A stretch of DNA of 64,000 bases from Shewanella oneidensis MR-1 (GCF_000146165.2 NC_004347.2:3650821-3714820), one strand, 5' to 3'. Shown: positions 1-8,983, counted from the first letter of the stretch. A program made the numbers and translations. Notes: generated from the sequence alone by a model not told the origin.

Positions 1-473
1 TACGGCGCAATGGACGTATGAACTGACCGCCAAAGAGCCTTGGGCACTGGTGACCAACTTGACCATAGAAGCCATGTCGCCTCAAAAACTGGTTAATATT
101 TACCAAAAACGGATGCAAATAGAAGAAACCTTTAGAGATTTAAAAAGCCCCGCTTATGGCTTTGGTTTACGTCATAGCAGAACACGTTATGCGGCGAGGA
201 TGGACATACTGCTATTGATAGCATTATTGGTACAACTGGCATTTTGGTGGGTAGGATTATACGGAGAAACACAGCAATTACAGCGGCACTTCCAAGCCAA
301 CACGGTAAAGAAAAGGAATGTGCTATCAACAATCAGGATGGGCAAAGAACTGCTGCGGCGACGGCATGACTACCCCATATCAGCAGATGATTTGCTTTGT
401 GCTGCGAAGAAACTAGCCCAACTCTCATTAACTCATGGTTGTTGGGGCTATGAATTATGAGGGGATCCTACAG
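1..473 (+). mobile_element. IS10-group (IS4 family) insertion sequence, right end only
   Basis: The window opens inside an insertion sequence. Its right end is marked by the terminal repeat that reads, on the minus strand, CTGTAGGATCCCCTCATAAT. This closely resembles the classic IS10 terminal repeat (CTGAGAGATCCCCTCATAAT). The last base of the element is placed at 473, directly before mmsA sequence resumes. The left end and the other target duplication lie outside the window, so neither completeness nor the 9-bp duplication expected for IS10 can be checked. Confidence 0.85.
2..460 (+). CDS. IS10-like IS4-family transposase, C-terminal part (start outside window)
   Basis: The reading frame is open from base 2, so the gene starts upstream of the window and only its last ~152 codons are visible. 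The segment carries the C-terminal part of the DDE transposase catalytic core. The motif IEETFRDLKSP supplies the third acidic residue in the IS4 YREK-type signature. It is followed by the RHSRT and HFQANTVKKRNVLST blocks that are characteristic of IS10 transposase. It catalyses cut-and-paste movement of the element. A GTG at 50 is in frame but internal, so it is not the true start. The stop codon lies 13 bp inside the terminal repeat, as in IS10. The identification rests on remembered family motifs and is strong. Confidence 0.9.
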   Translation, partial: TAQWTYELTAKEPWALVTNLTIEAMSPQKLVNIYQKRMQIEETFRDLKSPAYGFGLRHSRTRYAARMDILLLIALLVQLAFWWVGLYGETQQLQRHFQANTVKKRNVLSTIRMGKELLRRRHDYPISADDLLCAAKKLAQLSLTHGCWGYEL

Positions 474-1338
474 TACCCTGCTCACTCATCCAGATGTGCA
501 AGCCGTTAGTTTTGTCGGTTCAACGCCAATCGCCGAGTATATCTACAGCACCGCATCCAAACACGGTAAACGAGTACAAGCCTTAGGCGGCGCAAAAAAC
601 CATATGCTACTGATGCCGGATGCGGATTTAGATCAAGCGGTAAGTGCACTGATGGGCGCAGCCTACGGCAGTGCGGGCGAGCGTTGTATGGCGATATCGG
701 TCGTGTTAGCTGTGGGTGATGTGGGTGATGAATTAGTGGAAAAACTATTGCCGCAGATCCAAAACTTAAAAGTCGGCAACGGTCTTAACCCCGAAATGGA
801 AATGGGGCCACTCATCTCTAAACAGCATCTCGCCAAAGTCGCTGATTATGTTGAAACAGGTATTCAAGAAGGCGCAAGTTTACTGGTTGATGGCCGACAA
901 TTATCCGTTGCCGATCATCAACAAGGTTACTTCCTTGGGGCGTGTTTATTCGACCATGTCACGCCGGATATGCGAATTTATCGCGAAGAAATCTTCGGCC
1001 CTGTGCTATCAATTGTTCGAGTCAAAGATTATCCCACTGCACTTAAACTGATAAACCAACATGAATTTGGCAACGGCACCGCCATTTTCACCCAAAGCGG
1101 TGAGGCTGCCCGTCATTTTTGTCACCATGTGCAGGTGGGTATGGTCGGCGTAAACGTACCAATCCCCGTACCGATGGCTTTCCATAGTTTTGGCGGCTGG
1201 AAACGCTCACTGTTTGGACCTTTGCATATGCATGGCCCTGATGGTGTTCGTTTTTATACCAAACGCAAAGCAATTACCGCTCGCTGGCCTGTAGGCAAAC
1301 AGACTCAAGCTGAGTTTGTAATGCCGACCATGAAATAA
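474..1338 (+). pseudogene. mmsA: methylmalonate-semialdehyde dehydrogenase (CoA-acylating), N-terminus removed by IS10-like insertion
   Basis: This is the C-terminal ~288 residues of an aldehyde dehydrogenase of the MmsA/IolA type, which in intact form (about 500 residues) converts methylmalonate semialdehyde to propionyl-CoA in valine and inositol breakdown. Visible marks are VSFVGSTPIAEYIY (NAD-binding region), the catalytic cysteine in GSAGERCMA, EEIFGPVLSIV and the C-terminal FGPLHMHGPDGVRFYTKR. Homology begins at about 476, immediately after the IS terminal repeat. The ~200 residues that carry the front of the Rossmann domain are therefore missing. An ATG inside the IS end (457) runs in frame into the fragment, but without the N-terminal part the product should be inactive. 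The 5' part may survive on the far side of the IS, outside the window. Confidence 0.9.
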
Positions 1339-1356
1339 CATCGACTGGAGCCCTAT

Positions 1357-1731
1357 ATGACCATGAGCGTCACGTCGATCATTCGCTTTGCCAGCGCACA
1401 ACCGCCAGTGGAGAGCTATCAAGTCGCTCCTGAAAAGCGTATTGCAGGCAATCCCACCCAGCAATTACAAAATCATTATTCTAGCCCTTGTAACCAATTT
1501 CATAGTGGAATTTGGCAAAGCGAATCAGGCGCTTGGAAAATCAACTACACTGAATATGAGTATTGTGAAATTCTCGAAGGAACCAGTGTTATTACCGATC
1601 TTGAAGGACAGTCTCAAACCTTCAGTGTCGGTGACCGCTTTATTATTCCGGCGGGATTTCAAGGTGTGTGGCAAGTAGTCACCCCCTGTCGCAAGGTGTA
1701 CGTCATCTTCGAGCAAAACTCACGTTTATAG
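1357..1731 (+). CDS. cupin-domain protein (EutQ/DUF861-like)
   Basis: This small protein of 124 residues has a single cupin fold. The segment YEYCEILEGTSVITDLEG is the first cupin motif, and FSVGDRFIIPAGFQGVWQV followed by VYVIFE is the second. The usual metal-binding histidines are not obvious, as in many cupin_3 (DUF861) proteins, so metal dependence is doubtful. The start ATG at 1357 has GGAG 7 bp upstream. The gene begins 18 bp after the truncated mmsA and may have been co-transcribed with it. If so, the IS insertion could have cut it off from its natural promoter. The family includes proteins linked to amine and amino-acid catabolism, but no substrate can be named from the sequence. Confidence 0.75.
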   Translation: MTMSVTSIIRFASAQPPVESYQVAPEKRIAGNPTQQLQNHYSSPCNQFHSGIWQSESGAWKINYTEYEYCEILEGTSVITDLEGQSQTFSVGDRFIIPAGFQGVWQVVTPCRKVYVIFEQNSRL

Positions 1732-1902
1732 AGGTGAATTTTACCTCTATAGACAAAGTTAAAGCGATTTAGCTTTACCGCCATGAGGTCACAGCAACGG
1801 GGATTCCTAGGCTGTTGTTTGGCAAATCATCGGATGTATAAGCCTGTTTTTAAACACCAAACTTCGTATATCCGTGTCAATCAAGCAAATGGGAGAAATA
1901 CC

Positions 1903-2625
1903 GTGAATAACAATCTACAGAAAAAACGGCTAGCACAACTTGCAGGGCTTGCGCTGACCACCAGCTTATTTTCTAGCATAGCCGCTGCTGAAGTGTCTGG
2001 AAATATCAGCTTGACTAACGATTATCGCTTCCGGGGGGTCTCACAAACGGCTGGCGATTTCGCGGTGCAAGGGGGTATCGATTGGAGTTTTGAGTCAGGG
2101 TTCTCCGTCGGTGCATGGGCGAGTAATTTGGACTATGATACGCCAGATTATAACGGCCCAGATATCGAGTATGATTTCTATGCTGCCTACGGCGGTGAAG
2201 TTCACGATAACCTCAGCTATGACATCACACTTTATCGCTATAACTATTCTGGCGAGAGTGATTTAGGCTATTTTGAAATGACTGCGGGAGTCGAGTTTAG
2301 CGGATTTCGCGTGGCGTATTGGTATACCAATGACTTCGGTGGCAGTGATTTAGACTACCACTATGGTGAACTCAATTACTCCTACGAGTTTATTGAACAC
2401 TGGAGCCTCAATCTGCACTACGGTTACAGCATTGGCGATGCGTTAGATGATGGTGAAGACTTTGATAGTTATTCAGATTATTCAGTTGTCGTCTCCACTG
2501 AATTATTGGGATTGGGCCTATCACTGGCTTGGCTTGGCACTGATTTAAGTAGTGAGAAGAAAGTCTCTGATGGTGTATTTCAAAATGATGATACCGTACT
2601 CGCAAGCGTCAGTTACGCCTTCTAA
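1903..2625 (+). CDS. TorF/Gcw_chp-family putative outer-membrane porin
   Basis: The product has about 240 residues: a signal peptide (hydrophobic run QLAGLALTTSLFSSI, cleavage near AAA-EVSG) and then alternating aromatic-rich strands, ending in the outer-membrane-type C-terminus VSYAF. The opening of the mature part, SGNISLTNDYRFRGVSQT, is the hallmark of the Gcw_chp family (TIGR02001), which is annotated as TorF-like putative porins and has no firmly assigned substrate. The frame is open upstream to an ATG at 1783. The GTG at 1903 is chosen because GGGAGA lies at 1891 and because it puts the signal peptide directly at the N-terminus. The gene is monocistronic, with a strong terminator directly downstream. 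Confidence 0.8.
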   Translation: MNNNLQKKRLAQLAGLALTTSLFSSIAAAEVSGNISLTNDYRFRGVSQTAGDFAVQGGIDWSFESGFSVGAWASNLDYDTPDYNGPDIEYDFYAAYGGEVHDNLSYDITLYRYNYSGESDLGYFEMTAGVEFSGFRVAYWYTNDFGGSDLDYHYGELNYSYEFIEHWSLNLHYGYSIGDALDDGEDFDSYSDYSVVVSTELLGLGLSLAWLGTDLSSEKKVSDGVFQNDDTVLASVSYAF

Positions 2626-2645
2626 GTGCGTTTATCTCATCAGAC

Positions 2646-2675
2646 AAACGCCCTTACTCTCAAGGGCGTTTTTTT
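2646..2675 (+). terminator. Rho-independent terminator after the Gcw_chp-type gene
   Basis: The arms AAACGCCCTT and AAGGGCGTTT enclose a 6-nt loop and are followed by a run of T on the plus strand. The hairpin lies about 20 bp past the stop codon of the outer-membrane protein gene. Confidence 0.9.
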
Positions 2676-2687
2676 GCACAAGTGTCA

Positions 2688-2712
2688 TTAAAAAGCCCTC
2701 TTTCGAGGGCTT
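2688..2712 (-). terminator. Rho-independent terminator after nagP
   Basis: The arms AAGCCCTC and GAGGGCTT enclose a TTTC loop. On the minus strand the hairpin is followed by five T. It lies 34 bp beyond the nagP stop codon and, with the plus-strand terminator beside it, separates two convergent genes. Confidence 0.85.
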
Positions 2713-2745
2713 AGTGATTTAGTGATCGTGTCATTTATGGCTTTA

Positions 2746-4053
2746 TTATTTAGCAGACCAACTGCGCATCTTATGGCCTTTGACAGCATAGAAAAGAATA
2801 AACAGGTAGCAAGGTAACATCACCATATAACCACCCTGCTGCCCCATATCCGTAGCCGAACTCATTAACCCCCAAGACACCGGACCAAAGGCACCGCCCG
2901 CAATACCCATGATAAGGAGCGCAGAACCTGTGCTCGTTAACTTGCCCATACCAGACAAGGCTAGAGGCCATACTGCAGGCCATACGATCGCATTAGCTAA
3001 CCCTAAGAAGGCAATCAACAACAAGGTATCAGGTAGAGCTACACCGCCAAAAGGAACCAATAGAAGATTTGCAATTGCGTAGGAATTGTTATCTCCAAAC
3101 AGAATGCCTAATGTTAACAATAGGCCAAGAATTGCAGAAATCATCAGTGCCGTAGGTTGAGAAATAACGCGAGGAATCAATAATATCCCTAAGATATAAC
3201 CGAGAACCATACAGACCATGGTATAGGACGTCATCACTCCATAATGATCAATACCCAAGGATAATGCAAAGGTGCCAATGGTATCGCCAGCAATCACCTC
3301 TACCGCAACGTACACAAACAGCGCCAACACGCCTAACGCTAAGTTAGGGTGAGATAATGCCGCTTTAATTTGGCTTTTATCAGTATGATCAGCAACTTCG
3401 TCTTCATTAGATAACTCTGGCAGCGGGGATTTCTTTACCGCTAACGCCAAAATACCGATAAACACAGCCATACCTAAGTAGGGTAAGACTAAACCATTAG
3501 CCATTTCATCAATTTGCACTTGCGTCAACGTTGTGCCAATACGGTCTTTAAAGCTATCTAAAATCAACGCAGAGAACACTAATGGCGCAATCACCCCCGC
3601 GCCTTTGTTCAAAATCCCCATGACACTAACACGCGCTGCCGCAGATTCTTCAGGCCCAAGGCGAACAACATAGGGGTTGACCGCGGTTTGCAGTAACGTC
3701 TGCCCCGCACCCATCACTAATTGGGCAAATAAAAATAGGGCGAAGACTTGAGTCTTCGCCGCAGGAATAAACAGTAAGCCAGCAATCATCATCACGCCCA
3801 TGCCCAAGGCCATACCATTTTTGTAGCCCACTTTACGGATTACCCAAGCTGAGGGAAGCGCAGTAAAAGTCACCGCAATATAGAAAGAAAACAGGATTAA
3901 TGAAGCTTGGAAGGGATTAAGTTGCAAAATTTGTTTTAAATAGGGCATCAAAGATCCATTCAACCAAGTTGCGAATCCGAGGATGAAAAAGAGTGCTGCC
4001 ACTATCGCCATGGGGAGAAAACTGCTTTTCTGCTGGCTTTTATCGAGTGTCAT
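2746..4053 (-). CDS. nagP: GlcNAc transporter, MFS sugar permease (FucP-like)
   Basis: This inner-membrane permease of ~435 residues has about twelve hydrophobic segments and belongs to the FucP/GlcP branch of the major facilitator superfamily. In Shewanella, NagP replaces the PTS route, so GlcNAc enters unphosphorylated and is then phosphorylated by NagK. Features include a first transmembrane segment FLPMAIVAALFFILGF, the FATWLNGSLMPYLK block typical of this family, and GAGQTLLQTAVNPYVVRLGP in the middle of the N-terminal half. The ATG at 4053 is preferred over the ATG two codons earlier (4059), because the GCAGG ribosome site is too close to the latter; an upstream in-frame extension to 4128 lacks a site. 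A NagR-type operator lies ~160 bp upstream and nagX, on the same strand, ends in its own terminator, so nagP is a separate transcription unit. Confidence 0.92.
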   Translation of the reverse strand: MTLDKSQQKSSFLPMAIVAALFFILGFATWLNGSLMPYLKQILQLNPFQASLILFSFYIAVTFTALPSAWVIRKVGYKNGMALGMGVMMIAGLLFIPAAKTQVFALFLFAQLVMGAGQTLLQTAVNPYVVRLGPEESAAARVSVMGILNKGAGVIAPLVFSALILDSFKDRIGTTLTQVQIDEMANGLVLPYLGMAVFIGILALAVKKSPLPELSNEDEVADHTDKSQIKAALSHPNLALGVLALFVYVAVEVIAGDTIGTFALSLGIDHYGVMTSYTMVCMVLGYILGILLIPRVISQPTALMISAILGLLLTLGILFGDNNSYAIANLLLVPFGGVALPDTLLLIAFLGLANAIVWPAVWPLALSGMGKLTSTGSALLIMGIAGGAFGPVSWGLMSSATDMGQQGGYMVMLPCYLFILFYAVKGHKMRSWSAK

Positions 4054-4211
4054 TTCCATAAACCTGCTTCTTATAGTAATTAATTTAAGGTGATTGCGGG
4101 ACTTAAATCCGCTGAGTATTGCACACATCCCTATTGCAACTCATCTGCAATGGCTAATGTTATCATCCGAACTCACCATTGTTTCAGCGATGTTAAAACA
4201 AACAACACAAA

Positions 4212-4228
4212 AAGACAACGCTGTCATT
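4212..4228. promoter_or_regulatory. NagR-type operator upstream of nagP
   Basis: The sequence AAGACAACGCTGTCATT matches the near-palindrome ATGACAACGCTGTCAT found at four other places in this window, and resembles the known Shewanella NagR (LacI family) site. It lies between the nagX terminator and the nagP start, so it probably controls nagP alone. Confidence 0.8.
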
Positions 4229-4337
4229 TGTAATTTAATCCTAAAAATGCCGCCTTGAACGTCACAATAAACCCTAAACGCTTAGCTAGATCCTGATTTA
4301 AAACCAAAGATGCGTCTGACAACTACCTAATATGAAA

Positions 4338-4368
4338 TAAAAAAGCCGCAGAGTTCACTCTGCGGCCT
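4338..4368 (-). terminator. Rho-independent terminator after nagX
   Basis: The arms GCCGCAGAG and CTCTGCGGC enclose a short loop. On the minus strand they are followed by six T. The hairpin lies ~28 bp past the nagX stop and isolates nagX from nagP. Confidence 0.88.
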
Positions 4369-4393
4369 GATAAAAGCACAAAATAACGAAAGA

Positions 4394-5581
4394 TTAGATC
4401 CGCACAAAAATCTTGCGCCGATACATCCAATACAGCACTAGCCATTGTACGTTGAGTAAACTGACCACCGCCCCTAAAGGCTGGGCATATTCTGGCAATA
4501 CCGCTATGACGCCGCCAAACACACTTTGGGCAATATACTTCCAATCCACTAGGCTCGATGCCAAATAAATAATGATGGCGTTAGTTCCTATCACCACAAA
4601 CACAAACACGAGTTTTTGCCATTTAAGCACATCGACTAGCGCATAAAACAGCGCTAACAGCAGCATGCTCCAACCTGAAGTGACTAACACAAAAGAGCTG
4701 GTCCACAGTTCTTTATTCACGGGAATAACGGCATCTAATAACCAACCTAAAGCTAAACAAACGCCGCCCGCAGCGCCAAGTAAGCCGACTTTGGCCCACT
4801 CCCCTTTGGGATGTGATTTCACAATAAAGTGGCCAACAAATACACCGGCTAAGGCATTGACCACCGCAGGGAGTGTCGATAACACCCCTTCAGGATCAGG
4901 CATTCGTCCTTGATAGCTCACACCCGGTAATAACAGGCTATCGACATACGCATTGATCGACACAGTCGGTGATAACACTCCCGCCTGCCCTCCGGGGAAC
5001 GGCAACCAGAGTTGCATCGCGCCATAACCGACTAATATGCCTACGGCCACCAGCACTTGGGTACGTAAACTGGTATGCCACACTAACAAGGCGGCAAAAA
5101 ACCATGCGAAGGCTATACGGCCTAATACGCTGGCATAACGAATTTTGTCAGGATCGACAGGTGCTCCCGTTCCCCAACCATGGTTATACAAAATACCGAG
5201 CAACAACAGTAAAAACAGCCGCTTAACGCCATGGCGATAAACAGGCAGGCGCTCATGTAGCGGTAATTTATCCAAACGCTTTGGCGATAAGCCAAGGGCT
5301 ACGCCTGAGAGGAAAATAAATAGCGGAAAAATCAAATCATAGAGGCGAAAGCCATGCCACTCACTATGGTGCATCTGGGTATCGCCCCATTGCCAACCAG
5401 CCCACCCCGTAAAAATCAACAGGGCACCAAATAGTGCTTCGCCACCTAAAATCCAAAACATGTCAAAACCACGCAGGGCATCGAGAGACATCAATCTTGG
5501 CTTTGGCTGACTATTGTTAGCGGTAGCGACCTGAGCATTGATGCTCACATTAGCCGCCAGTTCAGGCGCAGTCGTACTCAT
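4394..5581 (-). CDS. nagX: NagX, polytopic membrane protein of the HGSNAT/DUF5009 acyltransferase type
   Basis: This inner-membrane protein of 395 residues has about ten hydrophobic segments. The N-terminal block LMSLDALRGFDMFWILGGE and the later HHSEWHGFRLYDLIFPLFIFLSG are the signature of the family related to human heparan-alpha-glucosaminide N-acetyltransferase. NagX is a regular member of Shewanella nag regulons and has been proposed to help with transport or acetylation of (oligo)glucosamine; its reaction is not established. The gene lies between a terminator after nagA and another after itself, so it needs a promoter in the ~140-bp gap upstream or read-through from nagA. No NagR-type operator is seen in that gap. 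The start ATG at 5581 is preceded by AGGAAAA. Confidence 0.88.
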   Translation of the reverse strand: MSTTAPELAANVSINAQVATANNSQPKPRLMSLDALRGFDMFWILGGEALFGALLIFTGWAGWQWGDTQMHHSEWHGFRLYDLIFPLFIFLSGVALGLSPKRLDKLPLHERLPVYRHGVKRLFLLLLLGILYNHGWGTGAPVDPDKIRYASVLGRIAFAWFFAALLVWHTSLRTQVLVAVGILVGYGAMQLWLPFPGGQAGVLSPTVSINAYVDSLLLPGVSYQGRMPDPEGVLSTLPAVVNALAGVFVGHFIVKSHPKGEWAKVGLLGAAGGVCLALGWLLDAVIPVNKELWTSSFVLVTSGWSMLLLALFYALVDVLKWQKLVFVFVVIGTNAIIIYLASSLVDWKYIAQSVFGGVIAVLPEYAQPLGAVVSLLNVQWLVLYWMYRRKIFVRI

Positions 5582-5650
5582 TCCATTTTCCTTTATTATT
5601 GTTATTTAATGATTTTTATACATTTTGAGCAAAATGCAGACTGTACAATA

Positions 5651-5691
5651 AAAAAACTTAGCCCCTGTCATCAAAATATGACAAGGGCTAA
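5651..5691 (-). terminator. terminator between nagA and nagX
   Basis: The arms TTAGCCCCTGTCAT and ATGACAAGGGCTAA (one mismatch) enclose a 6-nt loop and are followed on the minus strand by seven T. The hairpin starts ~29 bp after the nagA stop. It should stop or weaken transcription from nagK-nagB-nagA into nagX. Confidence 0.85.
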
Positions 5692-5719
5692 GGCTAACTC
5701 GCGACTGACTCACTCAGCA

Positions 5720-6856
5720 TTACGGGCGAACATAGACCGCATTTCCGGCAATGTAGTTTGCCAGCACTTGATACTGATTATCCAGCAGCACTAAATCGGC
5801 GCGCTGCCCTACGGCTAACCGACCAACACTATCGGCAATGCCAAGGAACTCAGCAGGATACAAGGCCGCCATTCTCAACGCTTCACCTAGCGGTAAACCA
5901 AGCATATTCACCGTATTATGGACTGCACTTGCCATGTCTAAAACACAACCAGCCAGCTCACCGGTGACCGCATTTAATCGGTCACCGACACGCAACACCT
6001 GAGTACCAAACAACTCAAAACTGGTTTCATCGTCCATACCCACAGGTGGCATGGCATCAGTCACTAACATCATCTTGCCACGAGGTTTTGCCCGCAGAGC
6101 AATTCGAGCTGCAGCGGGATGCACATGATGACCATCAACAATTAAGCCACACCAAGCCGTTTCGCTCTCAATTGCCGCACCCACCACACCAGGCTCGCGG
6201 GAACCTAAGGGTGACATCGCATTATATAGATGGGTAAAACCTGTCGCCCCAGCCTTTAAAGCCGCAACAACCGTATCGTAATCTGCGTTGGAGTGCCCTA
6301 AACAGACCTTAACTCCTGACTCGACTAATAAGCGGATCACCTCAGGAGAGACGTTTTCAGGTGCTAAAGTGACAACGCGGATACCTAAATCCTGACGGCA
6401 AAAGATCGCCAGTTCCGCTTCGGTGATCTCACGGATAAAGCCTTGTGGATGCACACCCTTTTTAGGCACAGATAAATGCGGACCTTCGAAATGTACCCCT
6501 AATACACCAGCACTTTTTTGCGCAACCGCAAGAGCAACGGCATCGGCCGCCTTAGCCATCACCTGCACATTATCGGTAATCAACGTGGGTAAAAAACCTG
6601 TGGTGCCAAAACGCGCATGCGCCTTACCTATGGTCTCGATGCAAGCGACTGTAGGACTAGTATTGAATAATGCTCCGCCGCCGCCGTTAACTTGCACATC
6701 GATAAAACCTGGCACCAGCGTTCCTGTATAGCGGACTTCTTTAGCACCAAGAGCGGTATCAAAGCTTGCAATCAGGCCATCCTCAATGGTGACAGGCACA
6801 TCCTGATGGAAGGATTCGCCATCAAATAATTGCTCGGCAATTAAAGTGAATTTCAT
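5720..6856 (-). CDS. nagA: N-acetylglucosamine-6-phosphate deacetylase
   Basis: This cytoplasmic amidohydrolase (378 residues, family length) converts GlcNAc-6-phosphate to glucosamine-6-phosphate and acetate. The metal and catalytic positions of NagA are visible: PGFIDVQVNGGGG near residue 48, the metal glutamate in GVHFEGPHLS, the metal histidines in CLGHSNADY and GFTHLYNAMSP, and the catalytic aspartate in MLVTDAMPPVG. The start ATG is preceded by AAGAGG with 7-bp spacing. It lies 44 bp after nagB-II and forms an operon nagK-nagB-nagA with it. The downstream hairpin at 5651 probably ends the transcript. Confidence 0.96.
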   Translation of the reverse strand: MKFTLIAEQLFDGESFHQDVPVTIEDGLIASFDTALGAKEVRYTGTLVPGFIDVQVNGGGGALFNTSPTVACIETIGKAHARFGTTGFLPTLITDNVQVMAKAADAVALAVAQKSAGVLGVHFEGPHLSVPKKGVHPQGFIREITEAELAIFCRQDLGIRVVTLAPENVSPEVIRLLVESGVKVCLGHSNADYDTVVAALKAGATGFTHLYNAMSPLGSREPGVVGAAIESETAWCGLIVDGHHVHPAAARIALRAKPRGKMMLVTDAMPPVGMDDETSFELFGTQVLRVGDRLNAVTGELAGCVLDMASAVHNTVNMLGLPLGEALRMAALYPAEFLGIADSVGRLAVGQRADLVLLDNQYQVLANYIAGNAVYVRP

Positions 6857-6900
6857 CCCAAACCTCTTTTTTAAATTAACACGGCGACAACGACCATCTT

Positions 6901-7899
6901 CTACAGCGTTTGAGTGACTTTTTTCAGCCCTGCTGGTTGGTCTGGATCAATACCACGGGCAATGGCTACTGCGGCAACATCAATATAAAAACGTTGTAGC
7001 AGGGCTAACGGCGCCACTCGTGGGTGAATATCCGTCGACGTTTGATTTAAATGCACTAAATCGGCACCACGTTGGCTCACATTTTCAATCTGTTCGATAT
7101 GGCTAGCGTAAGACTCATCGCCAATGCACACATCCACAATCGTGAGTTTTTTCTCAACTAAGGTCACTGGACCATGGAGAAACTCTGCGCTACTAAAGGC
7201 TTCTGCGTGGATTGAGCATACTTCTTTTAACTTAAGCGCAATTTCCTTAGACACCGCATAACCTAAGCCACGGCCTAACACGACTAAGTTTTTAACGTTT
7301 TCAACTGACTCAGGCGTCAGTTGTGGCTCAGCAACAACCGCCGTTTGCAGCGCTTGCGGTAAAGAGCTTACCGCTGCGGCAAGGGATTCGCTCTGCGTCC
7401 ACGCCGAGGCTAATTGCAAAATTGCTGACAATGTGGCGAGATAACTCTTGGTTGCAGCAACGGCTTTTTCTTCGCCAGCACGTAATGGCACCACCACATC
7501 GACGATGTCCTTGATTGGCGCGGTTTCATCATTGACTAATGCCACACAAAAGGCACCCGCATTTTTTGCCATACGCGCTTGGGCTAAAATATCAGGGCTG
7601 CGGCCAGATTGTGAAATCACAATCACTAATCCGCCTTCTAACTTCAAGGTTTTACCATAAACGCTGGCTACCGATGGTGCAGCGGCAAACGTTGGCACAC
7701 CGACTTCGATTTCAAACAGATACTTAGCAAACACGCCGGCATGATCCGAGGAACCACGGCCAACGATCATCACAAAACGAGGATCAAAAGCACGCAGTTT
7801 TTCACCTAACTGCTGCATAAGATCGGCGTTAGCGGCTAACTGACCCGCTATCTTCTGCGGTGCGGTTCGCGCTTCTTGTTCCATAATAGTGTTTGTCAT
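6901..7899 (-). CDS. nagB: glucosamine-6-phosphate deaminase, SIS-domain type (NagB-II)
   Basis: This protein of 332 residues is built from two SIS (sugar isomerase) domains and is unrelated in sequence to classical NagB. Shewanella uses this isofunctional form to convert glucosamine-6-phosphate to fructose-6-phosphate and ammonia. Motifs include VGRGSSDHAGVFAKYLFE and VISQSGRSPDILAQ in the first SIS domain, and VLGRGLGYAVSKEIALKLKE followed by SAEFLHGPV in the second; the last is shared with the GlmS isomerase domain. The start ATG has AAGG 9 bp upstream. The gene is the middle one of nagK-nagB-nagA; the gap to nagK is 66 bp with no terminator. Confidence 0.93.
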   Translation of the reverse strand: MTNTIMEQEARTAPQKIAGQLAANADLMQQLGEKLRAFDPRFVMIVGRGSSDHAGVFAKYLFEIEVGVPTFAAAPSVASVYGKTLKLEGGLVIVISQSGRSPDILAQARMAKNAGAFCVALVNDETAPIKDIVDVVVPLRAGEEKAVAATKSYLATLSAILQLASAWTQSESLAAAVSSLPQALQTAVVAEPQLTPESVENVKNLVVLGRGLGYAVSKEIALKLKEVCSIHAEAFSSAEFLHGPVTLVEKKLTIVDVCIGDESYASHIEQIENVSQRGADLVHLNQTSTDIHPRVAPLALLQRFYIDVAAVAIARGIDPDQPAGLKKVTQTL

Positions 7900-7965
7900 G
7901 TTTTTTTACCTTCAGATCTGATACTGATTCAGTTTTAGTACTAATGTGCTAAAACGACTTATTTA

Positions 7966-8868
7966 TTAAACTGTTGCTGAATTAAATTGCTGCTGTGCGT
8001 AGTACATAGCACCCAATTCTGGCGGCGCTAAAGTCTCAGAAATCTTTGCCACCACATCGCTACCAAGCCATGCCTGTAAAGGTTCAGCTAAGCCACCAAT
8101 CATCGAGAAACGTACAGGGTTGAGCATAAAAAGTTTTCGCGCCATTTCGCTAATATAATCAGCACCTTCTTGTACTATCGCGATAGCAACTTGATCCCCG
8201 GCGTTAGCACAATCGAGCACGTTTCTCGCAAGTTGCGCATAACAACTCGAAGACTTGCCCGCCAGGTGCTCAACGATACCCAAGGCATCTTTCACCCCTA
8301 AATGGCTTAACAACATCTCAGTTAAGGCGGTCGGCGTGGCAAACCCATCGAGCGCGAGTAGCACATGCTCGGCAGCTTTGAGCCCCAGCCATGCACCACT
8401 ACCCTTATCACCCAACGCAAAACCATGGCCGCCTATGCTTAAGCTAGCATCACCCACATGGGCATAACCGCAAGAACCCGTGCCAGTAATAATCACTGCC
8501 CCATCCGCACCACGATGTGCACCAATACACGCGGTATGCAGATCTGTGGTGACATACATGGCGGCAAACGGATGCTGCCAGTTAACAACATCCTGATACA
8601 GGCGCGGCACATTGACTCCCGCGAGGCCCAATCCCGCCACCAGCAAATGGCTATCAGTCGCTTTCATCCCAGCATCTAGCAGAGCTTGATGCGCCGATGC
8701 TTCAATGGATTCAAATGTTTGCGCAAGACCATGTAACGGATTAGCGCGCCCAGCAACACCTGTCCCTAAAACGGTACCGTCTGCGGTATAGATAGTGGCT
8801 CGGCACTTACTGCCGCCGCCATCAACGCCGATAAACAGTTGTTGATCATTTGTCTGGACTAATCCCAT
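7966..8868 (-). CDS. nagK: N-acetylglucosamine kinase, BadF/BadG/BcrA/BcrD ATPase family
   Basis: This cytoplasmic sugar kinase (300 residues) of the ASKHA fold phosphorylates GlcNAc after its uptake by NagP. The phosphate-1 loop is FIGVDGGGSKCRATIY at the N-terminus. The second phosphate-binding motif is VIITGTGSCGYAHV, followed by GGHGFALGDKGSGAWLGLKA, which is typical of the family. The start ATG is preceded by AGAGGG at 5-bp spacing. It is the first gene of the nagK-nagB-nagA operon, and a near-perfect NagR operator lies ~98 bp upstream. Confidence 0.94.
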   Translation of the reverse strand: MGLVQTNDQQLFIGVDGGGSKCRATIYTADGTVLGTGVAGRANPLHGLAQTFESIEASAHQALLDAGMKATDSHLLVAGLGLAGVNVPRLYQDVVNWQHPFAAMYVTTDLHTACIGAHRGADGAVIITGTGSCGYAHVGDASLSIGGHGFALGDKGSGAWLGLKAAEHVLLALDGFATPTALTEMLLSHLGVKDALGIVEHLAGKSSSCYAQLARNVLDCANAGDQVAIAIVQEGADYISEMARKLFMLNPVRFSMIGGLAEPLQAWLGSDVVAKISETLAPPELGAMYYAQQQFNSATV

Positions 8869-8965
8869 GACATCCCTCTTTATCTCTTAGTGCAGCGCTA
8901 CCGTTGCGAATAACTTATGCCGTTAATACGACACCTAACTTTAGTTAACTCAATGTTACAGCAAA

Positions 8966-8983
8966 AATGACAGCGTTGTCATT
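8966..8983. promoter_or_regulatory. NagR-type operator upstream of nagK-nagB-nagA
   Basis: AATGACAGCGTTGTCATT is a near-perfect palindrome, differing only in the central dinucleotide pairs. It equals the other NagR-type sites read on the opposite strand, and it lies in the 220-bp gap between hex and nagK. Confidence 0.85.

Noticed and set aside
2746..4128. Longer nagP starting at 4128
   Set aside because: The extra N-terminal residues are not hydrophobic, do not match MFS sugar permeases and lack a ribosome site.
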